DNA of 64,000 nt from Liquidambar formosana. Taxonomy: Eukaryota; Streptophyta; Magnoliopsida; Saxifragales; Altingiaceae. This document shows, one piece after another, positions 23,361-34,974 of this stretch. How positions within the stretch are numbered: position 1 is the first letter of the stretch; each line of letters opens with the position of its first letter. Made by a program: the position numbers and the translations under genes. The notes under the pieces were generated by a model, which was not told the origin of the DNA, made no database searches, and saw only the letters and a program-made list of their open reading frames with translations. The DNA is taken from contig CM077824.1 of assembly GCA_039720395.1 (NCBI GenBank), positions 31,215,859-31,279,858 on the forward strand. The letters are read 5' to 3'.

Positions 23361-25904
23361 CTAGAGGGGTGGTAGTTCAAGCATAGCATTCACTTCCTCA
23401 ATAGATTTTTCAATATCAAACTCATTATAGCCAAAATGAGCTAGACATGCTTCCAATGGATCCTCGGTTAAAATGTAGGGTAAAGCTTCTTTAACTAAAC
23501 CATCGATAACATCTACTGCAAAACAATCATCCTCCTTGGAAGGTTGTTGAGCAGCATTAAACACATTTAGCCTTGCTTTCATGTTACCAAAGGACACGTC
23601 CATCACTCCAGACCTACAATTGATGTAAGCATTAGCTGTAGCTAAGAAAGGGAGACCTAAGATGACGGGAATTTGTTTTCCTGGATTGCATACTAGTTCC
23701 ATATCAAGAATAAGAAAGTCTACAGGGAAATAGAACCTATCTACCTTAACAAGAACATCCTCAATTATTCCACGTGGCACCTTAACAGATCTATCAGCTA
23801 ATTGCAAAGTAACTGATGTTGGTTTCAACTCACCTAGCCCAAATTGCTTATATACCGAATAAGGAAGGAGATTAACACTTGCCCCTAACTCTAAGAGTGC
23901 CCTGTCTATGGAATGATTTCCTATCACACATGAGATGGTAGGAGCACCTGGATCCTTAAACTTGGGAGGAGTGCTATTTTGTAAAATGGAACTCATTTGC
24001 TCGGTTAGAAACACCTTTTTGGACACTTGTGCCCGAGTCTTGCGCTTTTAAGTGCAAAGGTCTTTGAGAAATTTGGCATATGATGGAATTTGTTTGATGG
24101 CATCAAGAAGGGGAAGATTGATTTTCACTTATTTGAACATTTCCATCATATCTTCCATAGATGTTCCTTTTTTTCCAAAAGGAGAAGGTGCATCAAGACA
24201 AGTGGGAAAAAGAGCTGTTGGCAAATATGGTGTTGCCATAGGATTTGGTGATGTGGAAAGAGATGGAGGAGGATCCTTCTTTGATTCATTTATTTTTTCA
24301 ATCCCTGAATCCTTGGACTTGCTAACTGACTGGCCATTCTTTTCCTCATCCACTCCAGGCCTAGTATCAATCACTCACCCATCCCTTAAGGTCACGATTG
24401 TCTTTGCTTGCTCTTGGTAAGCAGCATCAGCCTGTGAATTTTCTATAGAATATTGACCTTTAGGATTGTTCACTGGTTGGCTTGGAAGTTTTCCCTCCTC
24501 TCGTCTACTAAGAGCATTTGCTAATTGCCCGATTTGGGCTTCAAGTTTGGCTATTGACTGAGTATGGGAATGCAGCATTTGTGTGTTGGCTTCAAGTTCT
24601 CGAAAGCCTTGCAATACTCTCTCCTCAAAAGATGGATTTCTTGGAGGTGGAAGATTAGAGTGTGGGAATGGCTGTTGTGGTCGAAAAGGTTGATAACCAG
24701 AAGGGTTGAGAGTATAAGGCAAATTTGGCCTTTGAGATTGGGCAAATGAATTCCCTGGAGCTTGTTTCCAAGAAAAATTGGGGTGGTTTCTCCATCCCGG
24801 GTTATAGGTATTAGAGAAAGGATCATTACCCGGTCTAGAGAATCCTTGAGCAGCATTGGCTTGTTCTTGGACAAACTCAAGGAATTGGGAAGCCATTGGG
24901 CATTCACTTATGAAGTGAGCACGGCTAGAACATAAAGCACATTCTTCTTGTAAGGTGGGAGGCTGAGAAGATGTTGTAGGGATTTGTCCTATGGACAACA
25001 ATTGATCAAGCTTTTTAGATAAAGCATCCACTTTCCCATAGAAATCTATGGAGTGCCCTACTTCATAGATACCTCCTCTCTTTTGAGAACTAGAAGATGT
25101 TGGTTTTTCACTCCTAGAGGCCGCAACATGTTGAAAAAAATTCTCATTAAGGTTCTCAAACAATTCCCAAGCCTCATTTTCACTTTTCATCATGAAAGTC
25201 CCACCACAAGAGACATCCACCATTTGACGGTGATTTGTGGATAAACCATCATAAAAGCATTGAACCAGTTGCCACTTGGGCACCGCATGGTGAAGACATT
25301 TACGAATGAGGTCTTTGAATCTCTCCCAAGTCTCATGAAATTGCTCACCATCGAGTTATGAGAAACTCGTGATAGCTCGCCGAATTTGGTTGGTCTTGCC
25401 TATGGGAAAATACTTCTTTAAGAATTCTTGTTGCATTTGTTCCCACGTGGTAATTGTGTTGCCTTCTAAGGAGTTAAGCCAGTTTTTGGCATCATCCTTA
25501 AGTGAGAATAGAAACAGCCTCAATCTGAGAGCATCATCAGAAAAATTTGAAAATTTGACTGTAGAACAAATTTCAAGGAATTCATCAAGATGCTTATAGG
25601 GGTTTTCATTTCTCAGTCCGTAGAAAGATGTAAGCATTTGGATTACACTGGACCTAATCTCATATTGAGCAGCAGCTACAGTGGGTAGCCAAATGCAGGA
25701 AGGTGATGTGTATGTAGAGGGGGTGAAGTACTCCCTCAATGGCTTGGGCATGTCTTGGTTTTCTGTATTCATGATTTTAGGTGTACCAATAGTCTTATTA
25801 GATTGTGAAGACAGTCTAATAGTCCTAAGGGTGTACTCTATCTCAGAGTCAAAGGGTACTAAGTCAGGAAACAAAGAACGATGTCCATGCATAAACCACC
25901 TCAA
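23361..25904 (-). pseudogene. Athila gag-protease (broken)
   Basis: One minus-strand frame runs through gag and protease but is interrupted. The capsid-like part (25904-25356, ending WEQMQQEFLKKYFPIGKTNQ and RRAITSFS) stops at TAA 25356-25358. The next part (25283-24375) has KWQLVQCFYDGLS, a CALCSSRAHFISECP zinc knuckle and a proline-rich stretch, and stops at TGA. The protease part (24026-23361) has ALLELGASVNLLPYSVY in place of the usual DLGAS, then VILGLPFLATANAYI. All three segments share a frame, so they were once a single polyprotein. Confidence 0.82.
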
Positions 25905-26032
25905 AACTCTTTTTTAAAATTTTTTATTATTTCTTTTTTTTTTTTTTTTGTGTGTGCAGCTGCAAGAAAACAAGAATAATTACAATAAGGTAATATATTT
26001 GAAAGATAAAATGAAATAAATAAAGTAAAACA

Positions 26033-26252
26033 GGCGGTACAACCGTCCTTGAAAAGGAAAGAAAAGAGAGAAAAGATGTATATATATATATATCAGTAGG
26101 CGGTAAAACCGGCCATAATAATGATAATAATAACAATAATAATAATACTGAAATGAAAAAAATAAAATAAAACAGGCGGTACAACCGTCCTTGAATAGTT
26201 AGTCGAGTTATGTTAGTTGTCAAATTAGGCAGGCGGTACAACCGTCCTTGAA
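26033..26252. repeat. Four GGCGGTACAACCGTCC hairpin repeats in Athila leader
   Basis: Copies at 26033, 26175 and 26232 share GGCGGTACAACCGTCC followed by TTGAA; a variant, GGCGGTAAAACCGGCC, lies at 26099. Each can fold as a short stem with a 3-4-base loop. They sit between the primer site and gag, where packaging or translation signals of retroelement RNA are found. Function is not known. Confidence 0.7.
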
Positions 26253-26429
26253 TAGCAAAAAAAAAAATTTTATTTTTTTATTTTATTTTTTTGCCTAATG
26301 TTTGCTCGTCTATGTAGTCTACCAATTACCTGCACATGAAAAAAAAATAAAATTAGTAAAAACAAAAAATTTTAAACTAAGAATTATAGTAGAATATCAA
26401 TTCTCTAATTAACGCAATCGCACTGACAG

Positions 26430-26447
26430 TCCCCGGCAACAGCGCCA
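26430..26447 (-). other. Athila primer-binding site
   Basis: Just inside the 5' LTR, the minus strand reads TGGCGCTGTTGCCGGGGA, which matches (one difference) the aspartate-tRNA primer site TGGCGCCGTTGCCGGGGA typical of Athila/Calypso elements. Confidence 0.85.
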
Positions 26448-26453
26448 AAAATT

Positions 26454-27837
26454 TGATCGTGTCAAAATTAATTACCCGTAGGATGCAAAAATTTGTATAT
26501 AGTGGTAGTCAAGGTGTCGTACCACAGGGACTGTACTGGGATTATTTTAATTTTGAAAACTGAATACTAAAATAATTCACAAAGATGATTTTTGTAGTTT
26601 TGAACTCTATGGAATGCAAGCAAAATAAATTTATATTTTCTTTAAGAAAAGAAATACTTAGGGTCTCGAATCCACCACTAATCTTGTATAAAAATGCTCT
26701 TATTATAACGTGTTTCAAGAAATTATTATTTGGTATAAGCAAGACTCATTGTAGCTACAAGCCCAATGACATCATTAAGAAAGGTTCTTATATTTGTAAA
26801 TTAAGCATAACTCATCAAAGATATAGCATGAACCGTCTCACCTACTCTACTCTAAACTAATTTGTGAGCACGACTCATCTTGTCTAAGCATGAATCATCT
26901 TAATCTCCAAATATATATACAGTGAAAACCATTGCATAACCATTGTATTTAAAATCACAGAAATTAAACACAATTTGAGATAAAAACACTAAAACCAATT
27001 GTATCAATAATACAATCCTCCTAGTTATGCAATCCTCATACACAAATAATCAAATCAACAACACAATACAATAAAATACACAATACTTGATTAGGGCTTC
27101 ATCTCCCCCCTAAGACAAAGATTAGTTGGCCATGTAGATAACCAAGAACTAGTCTCTCCCCTTTGCCACCTTTGTACCTCCTCCTCTTTTCCTCCTATTT
27201 TCCTCCTCTCTTCTCTTTTTGTTATGTGAATTCCCTTGGTATTTATAGGAGATGGGGGAAGGATCCAGCTGATCCCACAAGTTAAAAGCAATGCCCACTT
27301 TCTTTGAATTCTTGGCTGCCCATGTTCTCACTTTGACAAATGCTGCCAGATTCAGATTTTTGCAAATAAGTCCACTTCCAGCTCATTTTTGACTTGGAAG
27401 ACATTTAAATCAGGAAATGCCATAAACTAAACAATTGTAGTTCTTTAAGTCCTCTTTCCAGAGCCACAAATTTCACCCAAATCGGATATGGGAATCACAA
27501 GTTATGGCCAGATTACCAAAACTTGGTCAATCTGTCCAGATTTGCTGCTGATTTTGGGATCATGAATTTCTTTGCCTAACTTTGAATTTCAGCTGCTCAA
27601 ATTTTCAAAATTGTTGACCCAACTCTTGTTGCAGCTCCATGAAATTTTAGGTAGGTGAGAAACCCATTTCAAGTTGCATTTATTAGCTTAAGTAGTCCTG
27701 ATTGTCATCTTTTCTGGTATAAACTCAACAGCCCTGCAATAAATCAAGAATATTGTAAACACACAAAATTAAATATAATAAAATAACTAGAAAATATAAA
27801 TTAGGGAGTAATTTCAATGAATATTTTGTGCTTATCA
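26454..27837 (-). repeat. Athila 5' LTR
   Basis: A 1384-bp direct repeat of 16031-17397. A minus-strand TATA box (CTATAAATAC) lies near 27238-27248. It is longer than the other LTR because of small insertions, including an 11-bp duplication near 27196. Confidence 0.92.
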
Positions 27838-27842
27838 GTGCC

Positions 27843-29603
27843 TATCTACAAAATTTCTGCATTAAATTTAAAAGAATTTGAACATAGGTTCAAGTTTTAC
27901 TTCGAATAGTACATGATGTTGTAATAATGGTAATAATATTAGTAATAACCCCAAAAGAAGACAGCCATGACCCCAAGACATTGTGTTCTAAACTAAACTT
28001 TGTTTTGGGTACGAATAACTGCATCTCTATGGTGGAAAAACACCATATTTTACTTCACTCAAAATTGGTTTTGACATCACTTTATGTACTCATTTGGATT
28101 CCCCACTTAAAAGCTTAGGTAATTAAATTAGAAACTTAACATAGTATCAAAAAAGTATTACATCCCACATTACCTAAATATGGGATGTTTGGGCTCCAAT
28201 CCACATGGGTGGACTATTGCAACCATAGGTACATCACAAAAAACTCTTCCAACCTTAGGTACACATAATCACACAAAGACTAAAATACCCTTCTAAACAA
28301 CACATTTAAGGGAAAAGTAAAATCCCAAAAACACACCCATCAAACATGTTGCGTTTATTGCGTACACCATCCCATCAAAAACGCGTGAAGAGAAGATGCT
28401 GCCACTCCCTTCCCACGCATATCGCCGACGATTCTTCTGTGCACATTCAACCCGCCACTCCGGTGCACATGTAACTCTTCCAGCATCATTCTTATCAGTC
28501 AATTGTGATGCTGGCCCGATCTTTGTCGGACATCATCAATCGGAAAAAATGGCTTCATCGTCCCAATCGAGATAGAGACAAATAGCGGTCGATTTTAAGG
28601 TGTTCATCATCTAACTCATTCTGCATCTTAGTTACATTGGGCTTATTTGATTTTGAGTTTCTGATTTTATGGATTTTTGCTGTTTGTGTAACTAAACCTA
28701 GGGTTTGTATTTGATTTTTGATTTTGGGGCAATGGGGTTTTTGAAATTTCTTGCACTATTAGTTACGTTGCGCTTCCATGTAATTCTTTAGAATTGGAAA
28801 ATGGAGGATTCCTTCATTTTGGACCCATTTTTTGTTGTAACCAAATATAGGGTTCTTTCACAGTGGTTGTGATTATAATTACAGGCATGTAATTATTATA
28901 GCAGGGTACAGTTACATGTAACTAATGAAGAAGACGATGTGCAGAGGAATAGTTACATGGTGAATAATGGATGAAAAAGACAAGGTGCAAGATGAAGAAA
29001 ATGGCAATGAAGACACATACCTGAAGACTACGAAGAAGATGATTGGGGAGAGGGGGAATCCGGCAAACATGGAAAGGATTCCATTTATTTGCTACCAATT
29101 CCGAAAATCATGTTGAGATCTGCTCAATCCTTGCCATATAAATCACCAAGGGCACATATGGTATTCAGTGAAAGGAAAAACACAAGTTTTAAGCCAAATG
29201 TGGTCGTTTGTTATATGGAGTGTACTTCTCGCAATAAAAGTTTCTACATATGACTTAAAGCTTGAACAAAACAATGGTAATGTACTTCTGGCTAATTTCC
29301 CCATTTCTTTAATATAGTATATGTGAAAGAATTACTATGTGGCTTAGAAAATTTTTAAAGTGAAGAAGTGAAAAACATGGGCGACCCTTCCAAAAGGAAA
29401 AATGGTAACCATTCAAGATTATATGATAAATTAAGTCGACTTATAGACAGCACGTCCATTTAGAATCAACATTGATTTTGGGGTCGCATTGCTGTTTTCA
29501 TTGTGATCGGGTGGACACTACTCGTAATCCAGGCCATGGCCCCAGATAGGCTTCATTTATTAGAAAGAAACAAGAAGGTGAAGTCATAGTCAAGAATTGC
29601 TAC
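27843..29603. other. Rest of MATE pseudogene intron 4
   Basis: No protein or RNA gene is recognised. Near 29380-29430 the sequence (gaccctt...ggtaaccattca) matches intron 4 of the intact MATE gene (about 40800-40835), showing the duplication included introns. The portion 28160-29050 has no clear match in the paralogue and may be another decayed insertion. Confidence 0.5.
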
Positions 29604-31106
29604 CCTGTTCCAGCAAAGAATGCAAGAGGAATCATCATCTCCCATCCATTAATTGTCATGCTGCCAAACGAAGCAAATACCAATCATAGATAGATCTCAC
29701 AACCAGACAACATAAATAAATAAAATAAAAAACCAGACAACAAAGAGTTTGTGACAGTCGCGTGCTACATTGATCAACTATTCTTTTAAGGGTGTTGCCA
29801 TTTGATCATATTATTGCATCACAATAAGATCCCATTTGATGTGGTTGTGCCTTCATTACTTGAGAGCACAATTAACTTTAAAATGAAATTTTTTTTTTAT
29901 TATAATAAATAAGAATGCGCCACATCAACTAAGATTTTATTATGGATAGAAAAAATGTGAGTCAAAAAGCATTTCCCTTAATGAAACTTTTAAATTGTTA
30001 GCTAAGCTACCAAATTAATTTTGCATTTATAAACAATTACTCTGTACTATCATATCTTATGAAAGTGATGGAAGTGTACTCTATTTTGATTGGAAACTAC
30101 TACCTGCTGGAATGCAATCAGGGCACAATACAATATAAAATGGGCATATATAACACAAAATTAAAAAATAAAGTCATAGTAAACGTGTTGAGTTCAGACC
30201 ATATGGATAGGGCATCCAGAGCAATCTCTGCATTCTACAAATTTCCAGTCATTACTATCAATATTTTGTAGTACCAATTTTCCAAGCTATTAAGTTTTTT
30301 TTTTTTTTTTTTAAAGAAAAAACATTCATAAGATTCGAAAATGGAACGTAAAACAATCATAAAATTCAAAAAAGGATAAGAAAAATGAAATTTAAATGTA
30401 CCAAAGCATGACCCCAGAAGCAACAGAGAGTTTGATGAAGTCTAGAGGCCGAAAAATGCTCCAATGGAGAAACCGGTCCACGTAAGAGGACACCCACCAC
30501 ATACAATGTATCCAAACAATCCGAACACCGAAACCCACCAAGAAAAATTTGAGGTAACTGCAGTGCCAATCACTCCAAGCTGGAGTTTATACACAAACAA
30601 CCAACTTAAAACCACATGCACCGAAAGAGCCACCAAGGACACCCATGTAAGCACAACGGTCTTAAGCTGGCACTGCAAAAACCTTTGAAGAGGAAACAAA
30701 AAGGCAAAGCAGAAGTGAAGTGGAAACATCCATACAGAAACAATTTCACATAACTCAGCTACGTTTAACGGCTACCCCAACAGCTTCAAAACCGGAGAGG
30801 CAAATAGATACAGAGGCAAAAGTAGCACACAACATATGAAGAGGACAATCCATGAACGTTGCATATATACACCTAACATGTAGTACTTTTTGGCTCCAAA
30901 AGCTTGCCCACATAGTGTTTCTAATGCACTTGCCATCCCTAACTGTATAACTAAAACAACAACAATATAAGAAACAGAAAGAGCTAATCATTGTGCACCT
31001 AGAGCCATCAGTCGTCTAACAGTTCATTCACCGTTATATCTGATCCTGGCCGTTCAAATAAATGTATGTTGAGATTGAGATCAGAGTTTCATCATATGTA
31101 CCTTAT

Positions 31107-31116
31107 AATAAAATGA

Positions 31117-31197
<81 letters not shown>

Positions 31198-31203
31198 TGT
31201 GTG
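31107..31203. repeat. (TA)n-(GA)n microsatellite in MATE pseudogene intron 1
   Basis: A TA run (about 31117-31150) passes directly into a GA run (about 31151-31195) and a short GT run, just inside the intron 1 donor. The intact paralogue has a much shorter GA tract at the same place (about 42415-42432). Confidence 0.9.
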
Positions 31204-31239
31204 TACCAAGAGGCCAAAGTCGAAACCAACGATGACAGT

Positions 31240-32090
31240 CAAGGGCGGAATTATGTGGAGACCAAGGGGGGCCATGACTCCTGCAAGATTTTAAAAAAAA
31301 ATTGACACTTGGTCTAATATAGGGTTCAATTTTTCAACAAATTTGTACAAGTGCCCACCCACCTCATTGAATCAAACTAATATTATGATTTTACTAAAAA
31401 ATCCCTTCAACTAATGCAAGAGATAACTTTTCATGTTAGGTGTTTTCATCAAATCATCAATTAACTTTTTCTATTCTGACATTGCTCAACCCATAAAATA
31501 AATTAAAGAAGTCCCAACACTGCTTTTTGGATACGTTCTTAACTATGAGGGTTTGTCTAAATGAACACTTGAGCTCTAGTTTAGATCTTTTGAGATTTTT
31601 TTAACATTTTTTATCAATATTTTGTGAAGATTATCCGGTATCTAAACTTTTTTTCTTTTTTTTTTTTTTTTTTCTAGTTTTGTTGTGTAAATACTTTTAA
31701 ACAAAAGCACACCCAAATTTCACATATTTCTTAATCTCGATCTTAAAGGTTGAATCATATCTTTGGATTTTTTTTTCCCTCACCTTTTAGTCCAAATTCT
31801 CTTCTTCTTTTTTCCCCTAGATCATTCAAATTGGATTTCTATTTTATATTTTTGTTTAAACAATTTTATTAATACTAAGATACCCATTTCCCTAAACGTG
31901 CAAATGTGTTGCATTTGTATTTTTTTTTCCCTAACTGTTAGTGTTCTCTATGATTTTTCAAGAGTTATGACTTCATGTAATGAAAGGTTTTTTTTTTTTT
32001 TTTTTTTTTCACAATATTTATATAGTAGAGATTTTTCTTTCATCCCTTTAAGTTGGCCACCCCAACTCGCAGTTCTTGGTTCCACCCCTG
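31240..32090. mobile_element. hAT element in exon 1 of MATE pseudogene
   Basis: An 851-bp insert is flanked by a perfect 8-bp duplication atgacagt (31232-31239 and 32091-32098). The ends are related inverted repeats, CAAGGGCGGAA and CAGGGGTGGAA, as in hAT transposons. It carries no transposase frame; several poly-T runs lie inside. The insert plus duplication is not a multiple of three and adds stops, so it disrupts the exon. Excising it in silico recreates an exon three bases shorter than that of the paralogue. Confidence 0.92.
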
Positions 32091-32678
32091 ATGACAGTAT
32101 TGGCTATGGAGAAAGCAGCAAGCTCTAGATCACCCAAATGACCAGCAAAGGCTTGGGTGATGACAATCATGGAGTAGGATGTAAGGCGGAAGAAGATAGT
32201 GGGACCGACTATATGCCATAGCTTCTTTGATTCAGTCCAAACTCTCTCTGCAAGATCTTGATGTTGATCATCTTCTACATCCATAGGTCGGACAGTGGAA
32301 GCTAAATGCTCTAGTAATGGAGCCTTTGACTCATTTACTTCACCATCACTAGGCATTTTTCAAGCGCACGGAGTCTATCTATGTCCTACATTTTCTTGGG
32401 ATTTCAATGGACACAGAGAGATCCGATAAGAAATGAGAGTTCAGATCGAAATGTTGTCTGAGGGTATACCTTTGGTTTGTGCTTTATACTAGCTAGATTT
32501 TGGACCAATTTCATATATTGGACTACTTAATTATTATCTTCTATTTTTTATTTTCCTTATGGTGCTACCAATTTCATAGATGTTGGACCAATTTTCGTGG
32601 AGTATAACTCCTAATGCATGATACTAATATAACTTATATCAATACATGCTAACCTAATCAGGATTGTATATGTATATA

Positions 32679-33205
32679 CTCCTTCCGTCCCTCAAAGATC
32701 GACCATATTTGTTACCTTTTTTGTTTCAAAATGTTTGTCCATTTTAAAAAGTCAAATCAAAACTTTTTGAATTTTCTTATACTACCTTTTATTAGTTCAA
32801 TAATTATTTTCTACACAAAACCCAATACTAAATATGAAGGGTATTTTTGGAAGGATTGAAGTTAATAAATAACATATCAATGCAATAATGGTTTTGTCTT
32901 TTTTTTTTTTTTTCAAACAATATAACGCATTTATTGATAAAAACTCATTACATAACAATAGGCATATCCTCCTCAAGGAAAGGGGAAAGCCAACCAGGGG
33001 GATCCTCTAACCAAACCTCAAAGTCATCCACCCTAAGTGCATGCTTCACCATTGCATCAGCAACACAATTGTGTTTTCTTGGAGTATAACAAAAAGTTTC
33101 TACCTTTGCTTCATCTGCCAAGAGTTGGGTGTCACCACAAATAATGGTTTTGTCTTAAACAGTATGCTTGGTCAAACTTAACCTATCTTTATAGGACGAA
33201 AGGAG
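32679..33205. mobile_element. Stowaway-like MITE carrying a LINE fragment
   Basis: The ends are CTCCTTCCGTCC and, inverted, GGACGAAAGGAG, flanked by TA. This is the Stowaway (Tc1/mariner) pattern. A related intact copy lies at 39689-39959 in the MATE gene. About half of this copy's length is a later LINE insertion (32901-33139). Confidence 0.85.
32901..33139 (-). mobile_element. 5'-truncated LINE, RNase H tail and poly-A
   Basis: The insert is flanked by a perfect 17-bp duplication, aataatggttttgtctt (32884-32900 and 33140-33156). On the minus strand it encodes the end of a LINE RNase H-like domain (RKHNCVADAMVKHAL, then WLEDPPGWLSPFLEED), followed by a stop, an AATAAA-like signal and a poly-A tail (the T run at 32901-32915). 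Strong 5' truncation, poly-A and a long target duplication are the hallmarks of target-primed LINE insertion. Confidence 0.9.
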
Positions 33206-33669
33206 TATATACATACGTGTTCATGCCATTATTGGGAAACAACAGATCCCAAGAAAAGTAGTGATTATCACAAACTGATTAATAAATAAATAATGAAAAA
33301 CGTGATTAACATACTTAGGAGAATTACAAATTGGCCCAATTACAGGCAAATAATTACAGTTAACCAAGAAAAATTATTAACTATAATTATTTGCCCCTAG
33401 CCAGACCAATCTATAATTATCCCTCATATTTATCTGCTATCTATACCCTTTACTATCGCATTTTGAATTGAATTGTGAATTATTATTTTTAACCTTTTCT
33501 GGTATCATGAACCCACATACATTGTCCACAAGCTTCTGCTCTACCTCACCAGTCCTAAAAAAGTCGAGTAAAAAGGTTTTCTAATTTCCAAATTTCCACT
33601 CATCCCATACTCTCTAGTGATTACAATAAACCACTGCGGTTTGGTGGAATAAAATTAAAAACATGCACA

Positions 33670-34265
33670 GAGGGCTGGTTCTAAGTTTTTTGGGTCTTAG
33701 GCGAACTCTTAAAATAGAGCCATTCGTACTTCTTTTTTTTTTCCCTAGTACCAACATAAAGTTTGTTTGCACATCCCACTGATTTTAATTTCTTAAGATT
33801 TTAAATAAAATATATAAAATGTTTTTAAGAAAATTAACCGTGTAATCCACTGGAAAAAATTATTTTGAACAATTTTGCAAAATAAAGTTTTTTTAAAATC
33901 TTTCATTTAAGTGGACTTTTTGGTCAAAAATTAAACATAGATGGTAAATTATCAAAAAAATCCACTTAAACGATCATTTTTTTGGAAAAACTTTATTCTA
34001 CAAAGTTGTTCACAATAATATTTTTCAATGGATTACGAAACAAATTTTCATAAAAACCCTCTATATTTTTTCTAAAACATTGATAAATAAAAATTAGTGA
34101 GGTGTGCAAATAAAATTAAGGGATTGCAATAACCATTTTATTTGGAAAAAAAGAAAAAAATTCATCCTACTACAAGGGTTAGTCCCAAAATGGAGCCTCA
34201 TTTTTTAGCCAAAATGTGGGGCCCTAGGCGGCCGCCTTGCTCGCCTACCCCCAGAACCGGCCTTG
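33670..34265. mobile_element. hAT element with foldback core
   Basis: The 596-bp insert has a perfect 8-bp duplication, catgcaca (33662-33669, 34266-34273). The ends are related inverted repeats (GAGGGCTGGTTCT and CAAGGCCGGTTCT). Its interior (about 33735-34130) is a long imperfect palindrome resembling the foldback elements at 53629-54024 and 56600-56999. It has no coding frame. Confidence 0.85.
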
Positions 34266-34974
34266 CATGCACAATTTGCAATGTGTGTTAAATTAAATGT
34301 ACATATGAGATATGGATGCAAGGTATTGTTCTTCACCATATGAGAGGTTGAAACGGTATTGGTGCAAATTGTAGTATTGGCCTCCTTTTTTTTTTTGGGG
34401 ATTTTTCAATATTATTATCACATTTCAAAAGCCAATGATTCTTTTTATTTCATTTTTTAAAATATCCTTGAAAGAGTTTTATTTTTTTTCTAATGTTTTG
34501 TACACTTGAGGGTAAAATTGAAATATCAAAACAAATATATTGATTTGAAAGCATTAAATAAGATTTTCTAAAAAAATATGTTTTTTCAAAAACGACAATC
34601 AATTATCTTACTTTTCTAAAATATCCTTTTATTTATTATACTTAAAATTATGATTATTACATCATCTCTTAAATCAAGTAACATTCTTTACATAACCTTT
34701 CTTCTTGGTGGTTGGTAACAGTCTAAGAGCCAATCTTCCACATACATAAGTGGGCCTCCCTACGAGTCTACGACCTTTCTTCTTACCTTCTTCTTCACCT
34801 TTAAATATTTAATTATTTAAAAATATTTCATCTGTCACCATTCAAACTTAATTTACATTTTTCCCTTCCTCCTCGTGCATCCTTACAATTGTCATTTTAA
34901 ACGTTCACTATAATATATTATATGTACTATTGATCTCATCTGGTAACTACATGAAGTAGCTGAAGGCGGAATTG

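Larger units (their letters stand above)
16031..27837 (-). mobile_element. Athila-type Gypsy retrotransposon in MATE pseudogene intron 4
   Basis: The 11.8-kb element is bounded by TGATCGTGTC and TGTGCTTATCA and flanked by the 5-bp duplication gtgcc (16026-16030, 27838-27842). On the minus strand its order is 5' LTR, primer site, leader, gag, protease, reverse transcriptase, RNase H, integrase, about 3 kb without a clear sense gene, polypurine tract, 3' LTR. Domain order, the FMDD polymerase motif and the primer site fit the Athila lineage of Ty3/Gypsy. The LTRs differ by a few small indels and about thirty substitutions by hand comparison, so it is fairly recent. Nonsense codons and a frame shift in gag-pol make this copy defective. 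Confidence 0.93.
6915..32356 (-). pseudogene. MATE transporter pseudogene split by nested insertions
   Basis: This is the tandem sister of the intact MATE gene at 37997-42729. Its eight exons, read on the minus strand, are: 32356-32099 plus 31239-31207; 30942-30402; 30286-30200; 29660-29604; 15563-15325; 15245-15207 plus 8097-8018; 7155-7066; 6962-6915. After insertions are removed their lengths are 291, 541, 87, 57, 239, 119, 90 and 48 nt, against 294, 542, 87, 57, 239, 119, 90 and 48 in the paralogue. Lesions seen: hAT insertion in exon 1, in-frame TAG at 30772-30774, a 1-nt deletion with a stop near 30440, TAG at 30235-30237, TAG at 15223-15225, Copia insertion in exon 6, and the final intron's acceptor AG changed to AA. 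Athila occupies intron 4. No functional product is possible. Confidence 0.9.
29604..32356 (-). pseudogene. MATE pseudogene, exons 1-4
   Basis: Exon 1 encodes the acidic cytosolic N-terminus and first membrane helix ([19 protein letters not shown]), then breaks at the hAT element; its last 33 nt resume at 31239-31207. Exon 2 (30942-30402) keeps the family signature [20 protein letters not shown], but has TAG at 30772-30774 where the paralogue has CAG, and a one-base loss near its end. Exon 3 has TAG at 30235-30237 where the paralogue has a lysine codon. Exon 4 (29660-29604) is intact and encodes [15 protein letters not shown]. All introns keep GT-AG ends. The sequence upstream of the ATG also resembles the 5' region of the intact gene. 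Confidence 0.88.

Noticed and set aside
28293..28502. Possible small gene at 28293-28502 (minus)
   Set aside because: No domain, start context or splice partner supports it, and it lies within the pseudogene intron.
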